DNA of 64,000 nt from positions 62,001 through 126,000 of the forward strand of contig OMYA01000005.1 of NCBI GenBank assembly GCA_900315175.1, in the 5' to 3' direction. The position numbers were made by a program, and so were the translations under genes. Below, one piece after another: positions 1-9,189 of this stretch. Origin of the DNA: an uncultured Bacteroidales bacterium (GTDB taxonomy: Bacteria > Bacteroidota > Bacteroidia > Bacteroidales > F082). The notes under the pieces are model-generated. The model worked only from the letters and a program-made list of their open reading frames with translations, searched no databases and had not been told where the DNA came from. Every line of letters begins with the position of its first letter. Within the stretch, counting starts at the first letter, position 1.

Positions 1-2154
1 CGTTTTCTTTTGATTTACAAGCATTTCAAGGTTCTCTTGGATATTTGTCTTATTAATGTCTTTCAAACCCGCATCAATCGATTTTTTCTCGTCAGTTTTG
101 GCTGTCAAATTGGTCATCACCTTCGTAAAACCTATCAAAATGGCATCTTTTGCAATGATATTTCCCGTCGCCACCTTGTCGTCAAACTCGGCAACACGCT
201 CAATTCCGTCAATTTTATTGATTCCATTGGCGATTTCATCAATTTTAGCAATATCAGAATCAACTTTTGAGAAGTCGTCATTGAGCTGTTCCCATTTATA
301 AGCCAATTTGCGAAGCATTGTTTTATAAGCCTCGTCAGCTTCGTTTTTCTTCTTCAGCAGCTGTTTCAGCTCCTCTTGAATAGCTTTTGCATCCTGAATC
401 TTAATGTTAATCTCGTTCATTTTTGATTTCTCAATGGAAATCTTTGATTCACAGTCATTTAGACCTTTATCCAGACGTTCCATGTCGTAAACCGGCTTGC
501 CGTTGCACTCTGTTGTAAGGTTTTTAACGAGATTATCCAGTTGTTTTTGTTCGTTCGCTATGCTTTTATTAAGCAGGTTTATCTCTCCTTCAGCCTTGTT
601 CTTGGCGTCTTTTGCCTTTTCAAAAACGCTTCTTGTCTCGTTCCAAGCCTTCTCGATGGTGGCGAACAACGAGTCAACAATTTTTTCGTCATGATACTGA
701 TGTGAGGTGCTGCCGCAAAGCGGACACGGTTTGCCGTCTTCTAGTTTCGAGCGCAGCGATTTCATGAAGTCGGCGACCATGTTTTTCTGGATTTGATATT
801 CCGAATCTTTGGCTTCAAAAGCCGTTTTCGCAACCAGGAAATCGCTTTCACAAATATTAAAGTGTTTATTTAAATTATCTAATTCAACTAATTTATTATC
901 AATTATATGTTTTGTGTTCAGATAGTTGTTTAAAATCTGTTTAACACCCAAACATTTGGTTCTCCAGTCACCGAGTTTGGCAAGCTCATTATTGTGCTCG
1001 TTGTACTGCAATCGAAGTCCCTCGACATCGGCTTTTTCGAGGCGCGCGTTACATTCGTCATAGGTTGTGGCCGCTGTCTTCTGGGCGGATTCGGCATCGG
1101 CAAGTTTGATAGAGAACTCCGAAAACTCGGATTCTTTTATATCGAAATTTTTGTCGGAAATCTCGAGGTTCTCCAGTAAGCTAACAATCAACGGCAATCT
1201 GTCGGCCACCGCCTTTTTTCCGGAAAGATCCTCTATTTGTTTCTTCAATTCGCCGTGTTTCTTTTTCAGCGCCTCCTTTTCTTCGAGAAGACGCTCATAA
1301 GACACCTGTAAATCAGCGAGTTGCGATTTCGAAGCGTCAATTTCCTTGTTTAAAAGCTCAAGTTTCTCTAAATCCCTGATTTTTGCCTCTTCTTCTTTGG
1401 TGTCTTGCTCATTTTTCGACAAAAGCTGTTCGTTTTTTGCAAGTTCATCATTCAAAGAAGACATGTCTTCGTTAGATAATATATTGTTTTTCAATGAGTT
1501 GTAAAGCTCTGTCGCTTTTTCAACATCAGTTTTTGCATCGTTTTTCTTTCTACCGACTATTTCTGCTATCTTGGAGTAGACTTCAGTGCCGGTAAGCATC
1601 TCCAGAATCTCTGTCTGCTTGGCTTTTTCTGAAGTCAGGAAAGTGTTAAACTGACCTTGGGCGAGCATCACGGAGCGCACAAACTGGTCGTAAGTGAGGC
1701 CAATTAACTCTGCAACTTGTTGATTTACAGTGTCTATTTTGGTTTCGAGCACTATCTTCTCCTCGCCTTTCACCACCTCGAGTTTGCGACGGTTTGTCAT
1801 GTCATACTTGCCGTTGCGGGTTCTGTGCATTTGCCATGTTGCGATATATCTCTCGTTTCCGACGCAAAACCAAACCTCTGCTTTTCCGTCGCTACTGCCT
1901 TTGCGGAGGGCGTTTGTGGTGCTTTGCATGTTAGAAAGCCCGTTTTCGGTCTTTTCCTTGTTCCTTGTGTTCTCGTAACGTGGCGATTTGTCGTACAATG
2001 CAAGCGTTATGGCGTCCAAAATTGTCGTTTTTCCGCTTCCTGTCTCTCCGGTGATGAGGAATAGCGGTTCGTTGGCCAAAATGCCCTCAGAGAAGCTGAT
2101 TTCGGCCTTTTCGATGGAATTTATGTTCTCGATGATGATTTTTTCGATTTTCAT
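1..2154 (-). CDS. sbcC: SbcC/Rad50-type exonuclease ATPase subunit (C-terminal part beyond window)
   Basis: The reading frame is open from ATG at 2154 to the left edge, about 717 codons, so the C-terminal ATPase half is missing only because the window ends. The N-terminus shows an SMC/Rad50-type P-loop (TGETGSGKTTILDAI, near residues 35-49) and then long charged coiled coil. A CPLCGS motif at about 715-735 is the zinc hook that joins two coiled-coil arms. Its ATG overlaps the TGA of the upstream sbcD (ATGA), so the two genes are translationally coupled. With SbcD it forms the nuclease that opens DNA hairpins and trims blocked ends. Identity is firm from the hook, the P-loop and the partner gene. 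Confidence 0.95.
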   Translation of the reverse strand, partial: MKIEKIIIENINSIEKAEISFSEGILANEPLFLITGETGSGKTTILDAITLALYDKSPRYENTRNKEKTENGLSNMQSTTNALRKGSSDGKAEVWFCVGNERYIATWQMHRTRNGKYDMTNRRKLEVVKGEEKIVLETKIDTVNQQVAELIGLTYDQFVRSVMLAQGQFNTFLTSEKAKQTEILEMLTGTEVYSKIAEIVGRKKNDAKTDVEKATELYNSLKNNILSNEDMSSLNDELAKNEQLLSKNEQDTKEEEAKIRDLEKLELLNKEIDASKSQLADLQVSYERLLEEKEALKKKHGELKKQIEDLSGKKAVADRLPLIVSLLENLEISDKNFDIKESEFSEFSIKLADAESAQKTAATTYDECNARLEKADVEGLRLQYNEHNNELAKLGDWRTKCLGVKQILNNYLNTKHIIDNKLVELDNLNKHFNICESDFLVAKTAFEAKDSEYQIQKNMVADFMKSLRSKLEDGKPCPLCGSTSHQYHDEKIVDSLFATIEKAWNETRSVFEKAKDAKNKAEGEINLLNKSIANEQKQLDNLVKNLTTECNGKPVYDMERLDKGLNDCESKISIEKSKMNEINIKIQDAKAIQEELKQLLKKKNEADEAYKTMLRKLAYKWEQLNDDFSKVDSDIAKIDEIANGINKIDGIERVAEFDDKVATGNIIAKDAILIGFTKVMTNLTAKTDEKKSIDAGLKDINKTNIQENLEMLVNQKKT

Positions 2155-3356
2155 AGCACCTTTTCAGCCTCCTCGCACACTTTTTTAAACATTTCCTTGA
2201 GCTCTTCAGGCATCTCGCTGCCGTATTTCTTCTGGTAGACCGAGCATCCGAGTTCAAACGGGCTTATCGATTTCAGTTCATGTAAGGTCTTAACCTCATG
2301 ATAATCAGTGTAATTATTCTTTTCAGGGAAATACGACTGAACTCCGCAGAACATTGCCGGGTGGCCTTCAAAAGCCTGTACCATCGCCACCGATTCGGCC
2401 TGCGTAAGTGGTTTGTCGGCTTGCACATGAACCCTGACGTACGCTTTATCGTCAAGAATTTCAATGAGTTGCATCATCACTGTCTCAAAAGGCAGTGCAT
2501 CGTCGTAACCTTTGGGTTTTGACGGAAAATCGACAATCGGGATTAAGGTTTTCAGAGGAATGACTGTCGTTTTCGTCTTGCCATCCTCAATATTTACAGA
2601 CACTACCGAATGTTCGTAGTTTTCGTTGAAAGAAATCGGGAAAGGCGAGCCTGCATAGCGCATGTTTTCGATTCCTTTTATTGCCTGCGGATAGTGAATA
2701 TGTCCGAAAGCCCAATAATCAATGCCTCTCACATCTGTAAAATCTTGAACATCAAGTGTTTCGAGGCTTCCGATGATATCTGCACTATGTCCCCATATCT
2801 CAGCGCTTTTCAAAGCGAGATGGCCTGTAGCCACAATGCTTTGGCTGGAATCGTATTCCGGACGTTGTTTCAGATGTCCCAAAAGCTTTTCGTAGATGTT
2901 GGGATTCCCGTTCATATACGGCACAGCGAGCACCCACCCTATGATTTCGCCATTTTTGGTAACAGGAATCTCAATTTTTGACGCATCGAAATTCAATTCG
3001 GATTCATCCTCAACAATATGATAATCAAGCATTCCGACCACTGAGACGTTGAACGCCTCCCATAAAGGACGCGGTGCTTCGAGACGCGATGGCGAGTCGT
3101 GGTTGCCACTTGTTATAACTATCTGCAAATCAGGGTCTAAGCGCGACAAATCGACGATAAAATTATAATAAAGACGCTGCGACACAATGGTCGGAGTGGC
3201 GGTGTGAAAGACATCGCCAGTAAGCACAATCACATCTGGTTTCTCGTTGATAATGATTGACTTAAGCTGCTCAAAGAAGTATTTATGCTCCTCTTCGCGG
3301 CTGTAGTTGTGAAAAATCTGGCCGATATGCCAATCCGATGTATGCAGTACCTTCAT
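2151..3356 (-). CDS. sbcD: Exonuclease SbcD (Mre11-type nuclease subunit)
   Basis: This 401-residue protein has the metallophosphoesterase metal-binding motifs in order: SDWHIG near residue 7, GDVFH near 47, GNHDS near 84 and FGHIHYPQ near 217. These residues bind the two Mn ions of Mre11/SbcD nucleases. The length is normal for SbcD. It is the first gene of an sbcDC operon; its stop overlaps the start of sbcC by one base. Together the proteins cleave hairpins and process double-strand ends in the cytoplasm. Confidence 0.96.
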   Translation of the reverse strand: MKVLHTSDWHIGQIFHNYSREEEHKYFFEQLKSIIINEKPDVIVLTGDVFHTATPTIVSQRLYYNFIVDLSRLDPDLQIVITSGNHDSPSRLEAPRPLWEAFNVSVVGMLDYHIVEDESELNFDASKIEIPVTKNGEIIGWVLAVPYMNGNPNIYEKLLGHLKQRPEYDSSQSIVATGHLALKSAEIWGHSADIIGSLETLDVQDFTDVRGIDYWAFGHIHYPQAIKGIENMRYAGSPFPISFNENYEHSVVSVNIEDGKTKTTVIPLKTLIPIVDFPSKPKGYDDALPFETVMMQLIEILDDKAYVRVHVQADKPLTQAESVAMVQAFEGHPAMFCGVQSYFPEKNNYTDYHEVKTLHELKSISPFELGCSVYQKKYGSEMPEELKEMFKKVCEEAEKVL

Positions 3357-3389
3357 TTGCTGATTTTTAGGGTGTAAAAATACAAAAAA

Positions 3390-3420
3390 GTTATAAGTTA
3401 GGAGTTAGAAGTTAAAAGTT
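3390..3420. repeat. Short AT-rich tandem run
   Basis: The run repeats a unit of about 7 bases close to AGTTAGA/AGTTAAA between sbcD and the REP-like element. Similar short tandem runs occur at 18142, 23405, 37487, 48867, 58808 and 59297, always between genes. They have no coding role that I can see. Confidence 0.55.
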
Positions 3421-3438
3421 TTTTTTTATTTTTGTAAC

Positions 3439-3539
3439 GTCATTTCGACTGAAGCGAAGCGGAATGGAGAAATCCTTAATTAACGGAAACAAACAATGAT
3501 TTCGAATCAAGAGGATTTCTCGACTTCGCTCGAAATGAC
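3439..3539. repeat. REP-like imperfect palindrome, copy 1
   Basis: Left arm begins GTCATTTCGACTGAAGCG and continues to GGAGAAATCC. The right arm is close to its reverse complement: GGATTTCTCGACTTCGC then CGAAATGAC. The ~100-base element can fold on itself. The same family recurs at 23881, 26084, 27070, 42763, 43750 and 57476, always outside genes. The right half happens to be in frame with the following GH20 gene, which gives a false upstream start at 3496. Confidence 0.8.
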
Positions 3540-3555
3540 AATTAGTTACTATCAC

Positions 3556-5871
3556 ATGAAAAAGCACATTTTTATTATCGGAGCCTTATTCGCATTAGCT
3601 TTAACTGCCTGCGAGGAACAAATTTCAACCGCTGATTATCAGGTTGTTCCGTTGCCAAAAGAGATTGATTTAACCAAAGAAAAGCCATTTTTTCTTGATA
3701 AAAATACGGTGATAACCTATTCCAATGCCGACGGAATTTTGTCAAAGGAAGCCGGTTTTCTTGCCGATTACATTGAAGATATATTAGGGTTTAAACCTGA
3801 AATAAGATGTTCTGATGAGGCGGTTAGAAACTCCATTATTTTGGAATTAAATCCTGATATTTGTGAAAATGATGAAGCTTATCAAATCATTGTCAATGAT
3901 AATATTATAAAGATTACTTCAAGTAACACTTCAGGTGTTTTCTACGGCATACAAACGTTGAGAAAAAGCCTTCCGGTTGGCGCTGCAGGCACAAAAATTG
4001 AGATTCCTGCGGGTATTATAAACGACTATCCGAGATTTGCATATCGTGGGATGCATCTCGACGTGAGCCGTCATTTCTTCCCTATTGATTCGGTGAAGGA
4101 GTATCTTGATGTGATGGCGTTGCATAATTTGAACATGTTTCATTTTCATCTTTCCGACGACCAAGGCTGGCGTGTGGAGATTAAGAAATACCCGAAGCTC
4201 ACTGAAATCGGGGCATGGCGTTCAGGGACCATCATCGGGAAGACCATGGCGTTCGACACCATCCGTCACGGAGGTTTTTACACCCAGGAGCAGCTGCGAG
4301 ACCTTGTAAAATATGCCGAAGACCGTCATATCACCATCATTCCTGAGATAGATTTGCCTGGTCACATGCTGGCGGCTCTCGCATCTTATCCTGAGCTGGG
4401 CTGCACGGGCGGTCCTTACGAGGTCTGGAAGCAATGGGGAGTGTCGGAAGATGTGATATGTGCGGGCAATGAGCAGGCTTTGCAGTTCCTTGAGGATGTG
4501 CTGCTTGAGGTGATGGACATCTTCCCGAGCGAGTACATCCACATTGGAGGCGACGAGGTGCCGCGCGACCGCTGGGTTGAATGCCCGAAATGCCAGGCAA
4601 AGATCAAAGAGCTTGGAATTAAAGGCGATGACAGGCATTCTGCCGAGGATTATCTGCAAAGCTATGTGATGTCGCGCATGGAGCAATTCGTTGAAAGTCA
4701 CGGCCGTCACATCATCGGATGGGACGAGATGCTTGATGGCGAGCTGGCTCCTAACGCCACTGTGATGAGCTGGCGAGGCAGCGACGGCGGCTACAAAGCG
4801 GCAAAGATGCATCATAACGTCATCATGACGCCCAATGATTACTTGTATTTCGATTATTATCAGTCACTTGACACCGAGAGTGAGCCCGAGGCTGGCGGCG
4901 GATACAATTCAGTTAAAAAGGTGTATTCGCTTGAGCCTGTCCCGGAAGGTCTGACAAAAGATGAGGAGCAATACATCTTGGGTCCGCAGGCTAACATCTG
5001 GACCGAGTATGCCAGCGAGTTTGACGTGGTGTTATTCCGACTGTTACCTCGGCTCGGTGCCCTCGCCGAGGTCCAGTGGTGCAGCCCTGAGCAGAAGAAC
5101 TACGACGACTTCGTGAAGCGCGAATACCGCATGACACGGCTTTATAGGCTGTATCATTGGAGATATGCGACGCATGTTTTCGATATCGACGTGAAAATAA
5201 CGCCAAACATTCAGGACGGCGTTATCGATGTCACGATGACCAAGCAAGTTGACGGGACGATAATGTATTCTATTGACAATCAAGGTTTTAAAGAATATTC
5301 AAAGCCATTGAAGATTGACAAAAACTGTCATTTGGAGGGTTATGTGCAGTATCCTGACGGCGGCAAGGGCAAGGTGTTCAAGACCGACTTCGATTTCAGC
5401 AAGGCCTCGATGAAGCCTGTGGTTTTGAAGGAGCAGCCGCACCGCAACTATGCTTACGACGGTGCCCAGATGCTGATTGACGGCCTGCGTGGAGGCTCCA
5501 ACTACCGAAGTGGCCGCTGGCTCGGCTGGTATGGCAAGAACCTCGATGCGACCTTTGATTTACAGGAGGTTACGGAGGTTAGTTCGGTGAGATTCACCCT
5601 TCTCGTCAACATGAAGGACTGGATTTTCAACGCCAAGTCGGTGAAGGTGTTGGTTTCAGATGATGGTGATGACTTCACTGAGGTGGCCTCACGTGATTTC
5701 GCTCTGTTGCCAGCCGATTACGGGAGCAGCTTCTACCCTGTTGATATTTCGTTTGAGCCAGTAAACACACGTTATGTGGAGGTCATAGTTGAGCCTTTTG
5801 ACTGTCCTGAGGGGCATTCGGGCTATGGATATCCTGCGTGGATTTTCGTGGATGAGGTTGGGGTGTATTGA
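3556..5871 (+). CDS. Beta-N-acetylhexosaminidase, GH20 family, lipoprotein
   Basis: The enzyme would remove terminal GlcNAc/GalNAc from glycans at the cell surface or in the periplasm. ATG 3556 is chosen because it begins a lipoprotein signal (MKKHIFIIGALFALALTAC, Cys 19); the frame opens earlier at 3496, but that part is translated REP repeat. Order: GH20 N-terminal domain (about 25-150), GH20 barrel (about 150-510) with the catalytic Asp-Glu pair at 333-334 in HIGGDEVPRD, then a chitobiase-like and an F5/8 type C (discoidin-like) carbohydrate-binding region to residue 771. It ends tail to tail with the Fic gene. The family call is firm; the substrate (N-glycan, mucin or chitin fragments) is not determined. 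A PNGase F-like gene lies 14 kb away across the accessory island. Confidence 0.93.
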   Translation: MKKHIFIIGALFALALTACEEQISTADYQVVPLPKEIDLTKEKPFFLDKNTVITYSNADGILSKEAGFLADYIEDILGFKPEIRCSDEAVRNSIILELNPDICENDEAYQIIVNDNIIKITSSNTSGVFYGIQTLRKSLPVGAAGTKIEIPAGIINDYPRFAYRGMHLDVSRHFFPIDSVKEYLDVMALHNLNMFHFHLSDDQGWRVEIKKYPKLTEIGAWRSGTIIGKTMAFDTIRHGGFYTQEQLRDLVKYAEDRHITIIPEIDLPGHMLAALASYPELGCTGGPYEVWKQWGVSEDVICAGNEQALQFLEDVLLEVMDIFPSEYIHIGGDEVPRDRWVECPKCQAKIKELGIKGDDRHSAEDYLQSYVMSRMEQFVESHGRHIIGWDEMLDGELAPNATVMSWRGSDGGYKAAKMHHNVIMTPNDYLYFDYYQSLDTESEPEAGGGYNSVKKVYSLEPVPEGLTKDEEQYILGPQANIWTEYASEFDVVLFRLLPRLGALAEVQWCSPEQKNYDDFVKREYRMTRLYRLYHWRYATHVFDIDVKITPNIQDGVIDVTMTKQVDGTIMYSIDNQGFKEYSKPLKIDKNCHLEGYVQYPDGGKGKVFKTDFDFSKASMKPVVLKEQPHRNYAYDGAQMLIDGLRGGSNYRSGRWLGWYGKNLDATFDLQEVTEVSSVRFTLLVNMKDWIFNAKSVKVLVSDDGDDFTEVASRDFALLPADYGSSFYPVDISFEPVNTRYVEVIVEPFDCPEGHSGYGYPAWIFVDEVGVY

Positions 5872-5895
5872 GAGGGTCACACCCAGTAACCTTTG

Positions 5896-6777
5896 TTAGT
5901 ATTTTATCTTGAAATAATCAAGCAGAGTCTTGTAGTGGTCTTGCGCCGTCAAGCACGTGTCTCGCAAGTATCCATTGACATGTCCCCAGTTCTGTATGCC
6001 ACGGTAATAATACAGGCGCAACTCTTCGGTGATAATGAACGGCACAGTTCCTGCTTGCAGACATTGCCAGAACATCAGCAGGCGACCGATGCGGCCGTTG
6101 CCGTCTTGGAATGGATGGATGCGCTCGAATTGTACATGGAAGTTCAGAATATCGTCAAATTCGACGTGCTTCAACGTGTTATATTGAACGATTAAGGCTT
6201 TCATCTTCTTGTGCACTTCCTCCGGCTTTGCTGTCTCTTCTCCACCCACTTCATTGGCCAGCCGCTTGTATTCGCCAATGGCAAACCAATCCTTCTGGCT
6301 GTCGGAGGTGTTGGTCTTCAGCAGCAGGTGCAGCTGCTTGATATGCGCTTCCGTAATCTTGTCGGTGGCGTGGTTAATGATGTAGTCGATGCAGCGGAAG
6401 TGGTTGACCGTCTCCATAATATCGTCGATGCGAGTGTTTTCGGTGGTGATGCCGAGGGTGTTGGTCTCGAAGATATAGCGTGTCTGCTCCTTGGTTAGTC
6501 GGCTGCCCTCTATATGGTTCGAGTTGTAGGTAAGATCAATCTGTGTCCGATGATAGATACCACCTTTAAGCCGGACCTCCTTTTCTTCCATCAGCCTTGT
6601 CAGTAGCGGGGAGTATCTCGTCTTGTGTTTGACAGGCAATGGAGCGTCAACAGGGATATTCCACGTCTTTCCCGTCAGGAAAGCCCCTTCAATTTTCCCT
6701 GTGGCACAGTAGTTTCGTGCGGTACGTTCGCTGATGCCACACTTCTCTGCGAACTGAACAACAGATATGTATTCCAT
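5896..6777 (-). CDS. Fic-family AMP-transferase with N-terminal helix-turn-helix
   Basis: A 293-residue protein. Residues 1-45 look like a MerR/excisionase-type DNA-binding fold (SVVQFAEKCGISERTARNYC). The Fic core follows, with the catalytic loop HPFQDGNGRIGR (HPFxDGNGRxxR, His near 221). Upstream of it, SNHIEG near 90 fits the (S/T)xxxE(G/N) inhibitory motif of class II Fic proteins, so activity is probably self-limited. Fic proteins usually transfer AMP to Ser/Thr/Tyr of a target; the target is unknown. A palindrome overlaps its promoter (6810-6840), which suits autoregulation by its own DNA-binding domain. It is the first gene of the accessory island. Confidence 0.9.
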   Translation of the reverse strand: MEYISVVQFAEKCGISERTARNYCATGKIEGAFLTGKTWNIPVDAPLPVKHKTRYSPLLTRLMEEKEVRLKGGIYHRTQIDLTYNSNHIEGSRLTKEQTRYIFETNTLGITTENTRIDDIMETVNHFRCIDYIINHATDKITEAHIKQLHLLLKTNTSDSQKDWFAIGEYKRLANEVGGEETAKPEEVHKKMKALIVQYNTLKHVEFDDILNFHVQFERIHPFQDGNGRIGRLLMFWQCLQAGTVPFIITEELRLYYYRGIQNWGHVNGYLRDTCLTAQDHYKTLLDYFKIKY

Positions 6778-6809
6778 ATTATCGGCAAATTTTCAATTAA
6801 AACACACTG

Positions 6810-6840
6810 CAAAGATACAACTTTTTGCCGATACCGGCAA
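6810..6840 (-). promoter_or_regulatory. Promoter of the Fic gene with overlapping palindrome
   Basis: Read on the minus strand, TATCTTTG (6810-6817) is a good -7 box and TTG at 6838-6840 sits 20 bases upstream. The palindrome TTGCCGGTATCGGCAA (6825-6840) covers the -33 element and half of the spacer, where a repressor would block polymerase. A further CGGCAA half-site is at 6783-6788, next to the start codon, and another at 8931-8936 before the 7643-8887 ATPase gene. Confidence 0.6.
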
Positions 6841-6981
6841 GTTTTATTCAAAAAAAATACATAAAATGTGCGGTTAAGGTAGCGGATGCAAATTTTTGTC
6901 AATAATTTTAATTTAGTGTCAAAAATTTGCGTATCCTTGCAGTCGAAATATTTGCGTAAATACGCAAAAAAATCGAACAGA

Positions 6982-7491
6982 ATGATAGTACAACGAGACA
7001 TCTAAATTGAAAAGCTTTGGAGTCGAAGACACAATGGTCTGATAAAAATAGTGACCGGTATGCGCCGTTCCGGCAAATCGTTTCTTTTGTTTAACCTCTT
7101 TGTTAAACAGCTAAAAGACAACGGTGTTGATGACAACCATATCATTGCGATAGATCTGGAAGACTATCGAAATGTTTCGTTCCGAAAACCTGACGAACTG
7201 CTTCATTTTGTCGACAGCAAGATTGTCGACGATTCGATGTATTATCTGCTTATTGATGAGGTGCAACGTCTGGATTTCTTTGAGGAAGTGCTTAATAGTT
7301 TCCTGAAAAAAAGCAACGTTGATGTCTATGTCACCGGCAGCAACGCCCGATTCCTTTCGCGTGATGTGATTACAATCTTCCGTGGTAGAAGTGATGAGGT
7401 GAGGGTCCAGCCCACTTATAGGAACGATAAAGGTATCCTTATTCTAAACATATTCGACTTTTTGCTCAATCCAGACTCTATTGAGCTATGA
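6982..7491 (+). pseudogene. Remnant of a DUF4143-type AAA ATPase (COG1373-like)
   Basis: Translation from ATG 6982 begins MIVQRDI, then TAA at 7003 where the family has a Tyr codon, and continues in frame with IEKLW and a Walker A motif TGMRRSGKS (7054-7080). A Walker B-like YLLIDEVQ and a sensor segment VTGSNARFLSRD follow. After FRGRSDEVRVQP (about 7411) the family sequence stops abruptly and unrelated residues lead to TGA at 7491. Family members are about 400 residues, so less than half remains. Both the early nonsense codon and the lost C-terminal half argue against function. Translation from GTG 7051 could give a 146-residue fragment. Confidence 0.85.
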
Positions 7492-7582
7492 CAATAATAA
7501 CTACCGGAACCCTTGTCTGCCAGATTGCCTTCACACCACGGTGAAGTCTCGGTAGCGCTTCGAAAAGATACTAACGCAATAA

Positions 7583-7609
7583 CACATTCAAGCTTATTGT
7601 TTCTTCGGT
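7583..7609 (+). repeat. 27-base direct repeat, left copy
   Basis: The 27 bases beginning CACATTCAAGCTTATTG are identical to 9073-9099 in the same orientation, 1,490 bases apart, and the next 11 bases are similar (8 of 11). The copies bracket the intact ATPase gene 7643-8887. They may be ends of a mobile cassette or two pieces of one older repeat. Confidence 0.8.
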
Positions 7610-7642
7610 AATCTTTTGGCATGTCAGCTTGGGACCCTTTCA

Positions 7643-8887
7643 CTATAACATGGATATAGGTACAACATCTATCCTATAGCCATTCTTTTCTATTGTACGT
7701 TGCTCAGCATTAGTAACTATCAAAAGGTTGTCACAATTCAGTTCTCCTGCGCATTCAAGCAAAGCATCCACTTCTCGTTTTTCAGTTTTTGGACTTCCTA
7801 AATCATAGCATACTTGCACCAAACGTGTAATATGCGGCCCATTACGTAAAACAAAATCCACTTCCTTGTCATTTCGTGAACGATAATAGAACATTGTTTT
7901 GTCTGTGTTGTATCCACTGCGTATTAACTCAACGAACACTTGATTTTCCAGCAACCGCCCAAGATTGTCACTCAAAGCAAATGCCTTTGCTTCAACAAAT
8001 CCGTTGTCCACTACATATACTTTCCGGGGAGCTTTTTTCATTAACTTTAATTTGTTGTTGTAACGAGGCAAATAGTAAAAGAGGTATGGCTCATGGAGAT
8101 AATCCAGATATTTCTTGGTTGTATTCACACTTGAGAACCCCAACTCTTCTGTAAGTTCATTAGCACTAAGAGGATTGCAGAAGTTTGAGACAAGATACAA
8201 CGCAAGGTCGTTCAAGTCTGTAATGTTACGTACATTATGACGCTTGGCAACATCTTTCCAGACGATAGAGTCAAATAATGTATCAAGATAGCTGCGAGTC
8301 AACTGGCGTGAAGCCACGACCTCGGGATAACCGCCGTTACGCAAATAATCATCTATTAAAACCGATGCGTCGGTCTTATTCTCCTCCCTTAGACCATGTA
8401 GTTCAAGTTTGTTCCAATCAAAAAACTCCTCAAGGCTGAATGGCAACATTTCCACTTGAAGATATTTCCCAGTCAGAACTGTAGCCATCTCGCTTGAAAG
8501 CATTTTTGCGTTGCTGCCGGTGATGACCATGTTTTTGCCCATTCTGTAGAGTTCGCTTACCCATAAATCCCAATCTGGTAGATTCTGTACCTCATCGAGC
8601 AGCAGGTATTCATAACCGGGATAGACATCATCAAGTGTGCGCATAACAAGATTGGCATCCCATTTATCAAGCAACTGTTGACTGTCGAAATTGAGATAGG
8701 CGAAGTTTTTATTTCGTAGCATCAATAGAGCCTGTGTGGATTTGCCCACTCGCCGGGGGCCGGTAATCAACTTGATGAGATGGTTCCGTAACAGAATCTC
8801 CATATCTTGTGAGTTTCGACGTGTCAGATATGGACGAGCTGTCAACTCGTCCCGCTCCTTCTTTTGATTTAGAATAACCGTTCTCAT
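7643..8887 (-). CDS. AAA ATPase with DUF4143-type C-terminal domain
   Basis: The 414-residue protein has Walker A GPRRVGKST near residue 43, Walker B YEYLLLDEVQN near 94, and a sensor region VITGSNAKMLSSE near 121. The second half is the DUF4143 region, a winged-helix and nuclease-like part found in this large Bacteroidota/archaeal family. No cellular role is established for the family; some members have been suggested to act in toxin-like or mobile contexts. The broken relative at 6982-7491 and the 27-base repeats on both sides suggest this family has moved in and out of the locus. A TATTTTTG box (8908-8915, minus strand) is a likely promoter. Confidence 0.88.
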   Translation of the reverse strand: MRTVILNQKKERDELTARPYLTRRNSQDMEILLRNHLIKLITGPRRVGKSTQALLMLRNKNFAYLNFDSQQLLDKWDANLVMRTLDDVYPGYEYLLLDEVQNLPDWDLWVSELYRMGKNMVITGSNAKMLSSEMATVLTGKYLQVEMLPFSLEEFFDWNKLELHGLREENKTDASVLIDDYLRNGGYPEVVASRQLTRSYLDTLFDSIVWKDVAKRHNVRNITDLNDLALYLVSNFCNPLSANELTEELGFSSVNTTKKYLDYLHEPYLFYYLPRYNNKLKLMKKAPRKVYVVDNGFVEAKAFALSDNLGRLLENQVFVELIRSGYNTDKTMFYYRSRNDKEVDFVLRNGPHITRLVQVCYDLGSPKTEKREVDALLECAGELNCDNLLIVTNAEQRTIEKNGYRIDVVPISML

Positions 8888-9189
8888 TTTTTATATATTT
8901 TCGAGTGCAAAAATACAACTTTTTTTCAATCGGCAAAACTTATTGCATAAAATATTATCTATTTTATGTAGTAGAACGTATTTTTTGCATAAAAAATGCA
9001 GTGAGTCACGTAAGCACGGCAACATGCAGAGAGCTGGAGGATCCGCATTCACGCATTCTCAAAGCGCATCCCCACATTCAAGCTTATTGTTTCTTCGGTG
9101 ATCCTTCGGCGATTTCTCGGCGATGTTGGCTCGCAGTCCCTTCTTTGTGAGTTCTTCGATCCTTCTTCGTGGGTTCTTTGTGCCTTCTA
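8888..9189. other. Intergenic stretch between ATPase and RelA/SpoT-like gene
   Basis: It holds the ATPase promoter (TATTTTTG at 8908-8915 on the minus strand, half-site CGGCAA at 8931-8936), an AT-rich palindrome TGCATAAAAAATGCA near 8986-9000, and the right copy of the 27-base repeat (9073-9099). The reverse strand around 9100 reads PKDHRRNNKLEC, similar to PKDYRRNNKLEC at the left copy, so it may be remains of an old gene or a repeat that is merely open. No intact gene is seen. Confidence 0.5.
9073..9099 (+). repeat. 27-base direct repeat, right copy
   Basis: Identical to 7583-7609, same orientation. It lies downstream of the RelA/SpoT-like gene stop and upstream of the ATPase start. Confidence 0.8.

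Noticed and set aside
3496..3555. Earlier start for the GH20 enzyme
   Set aside because: These codons are the right arm of a REP element and would destroy the lipoprotein signal.
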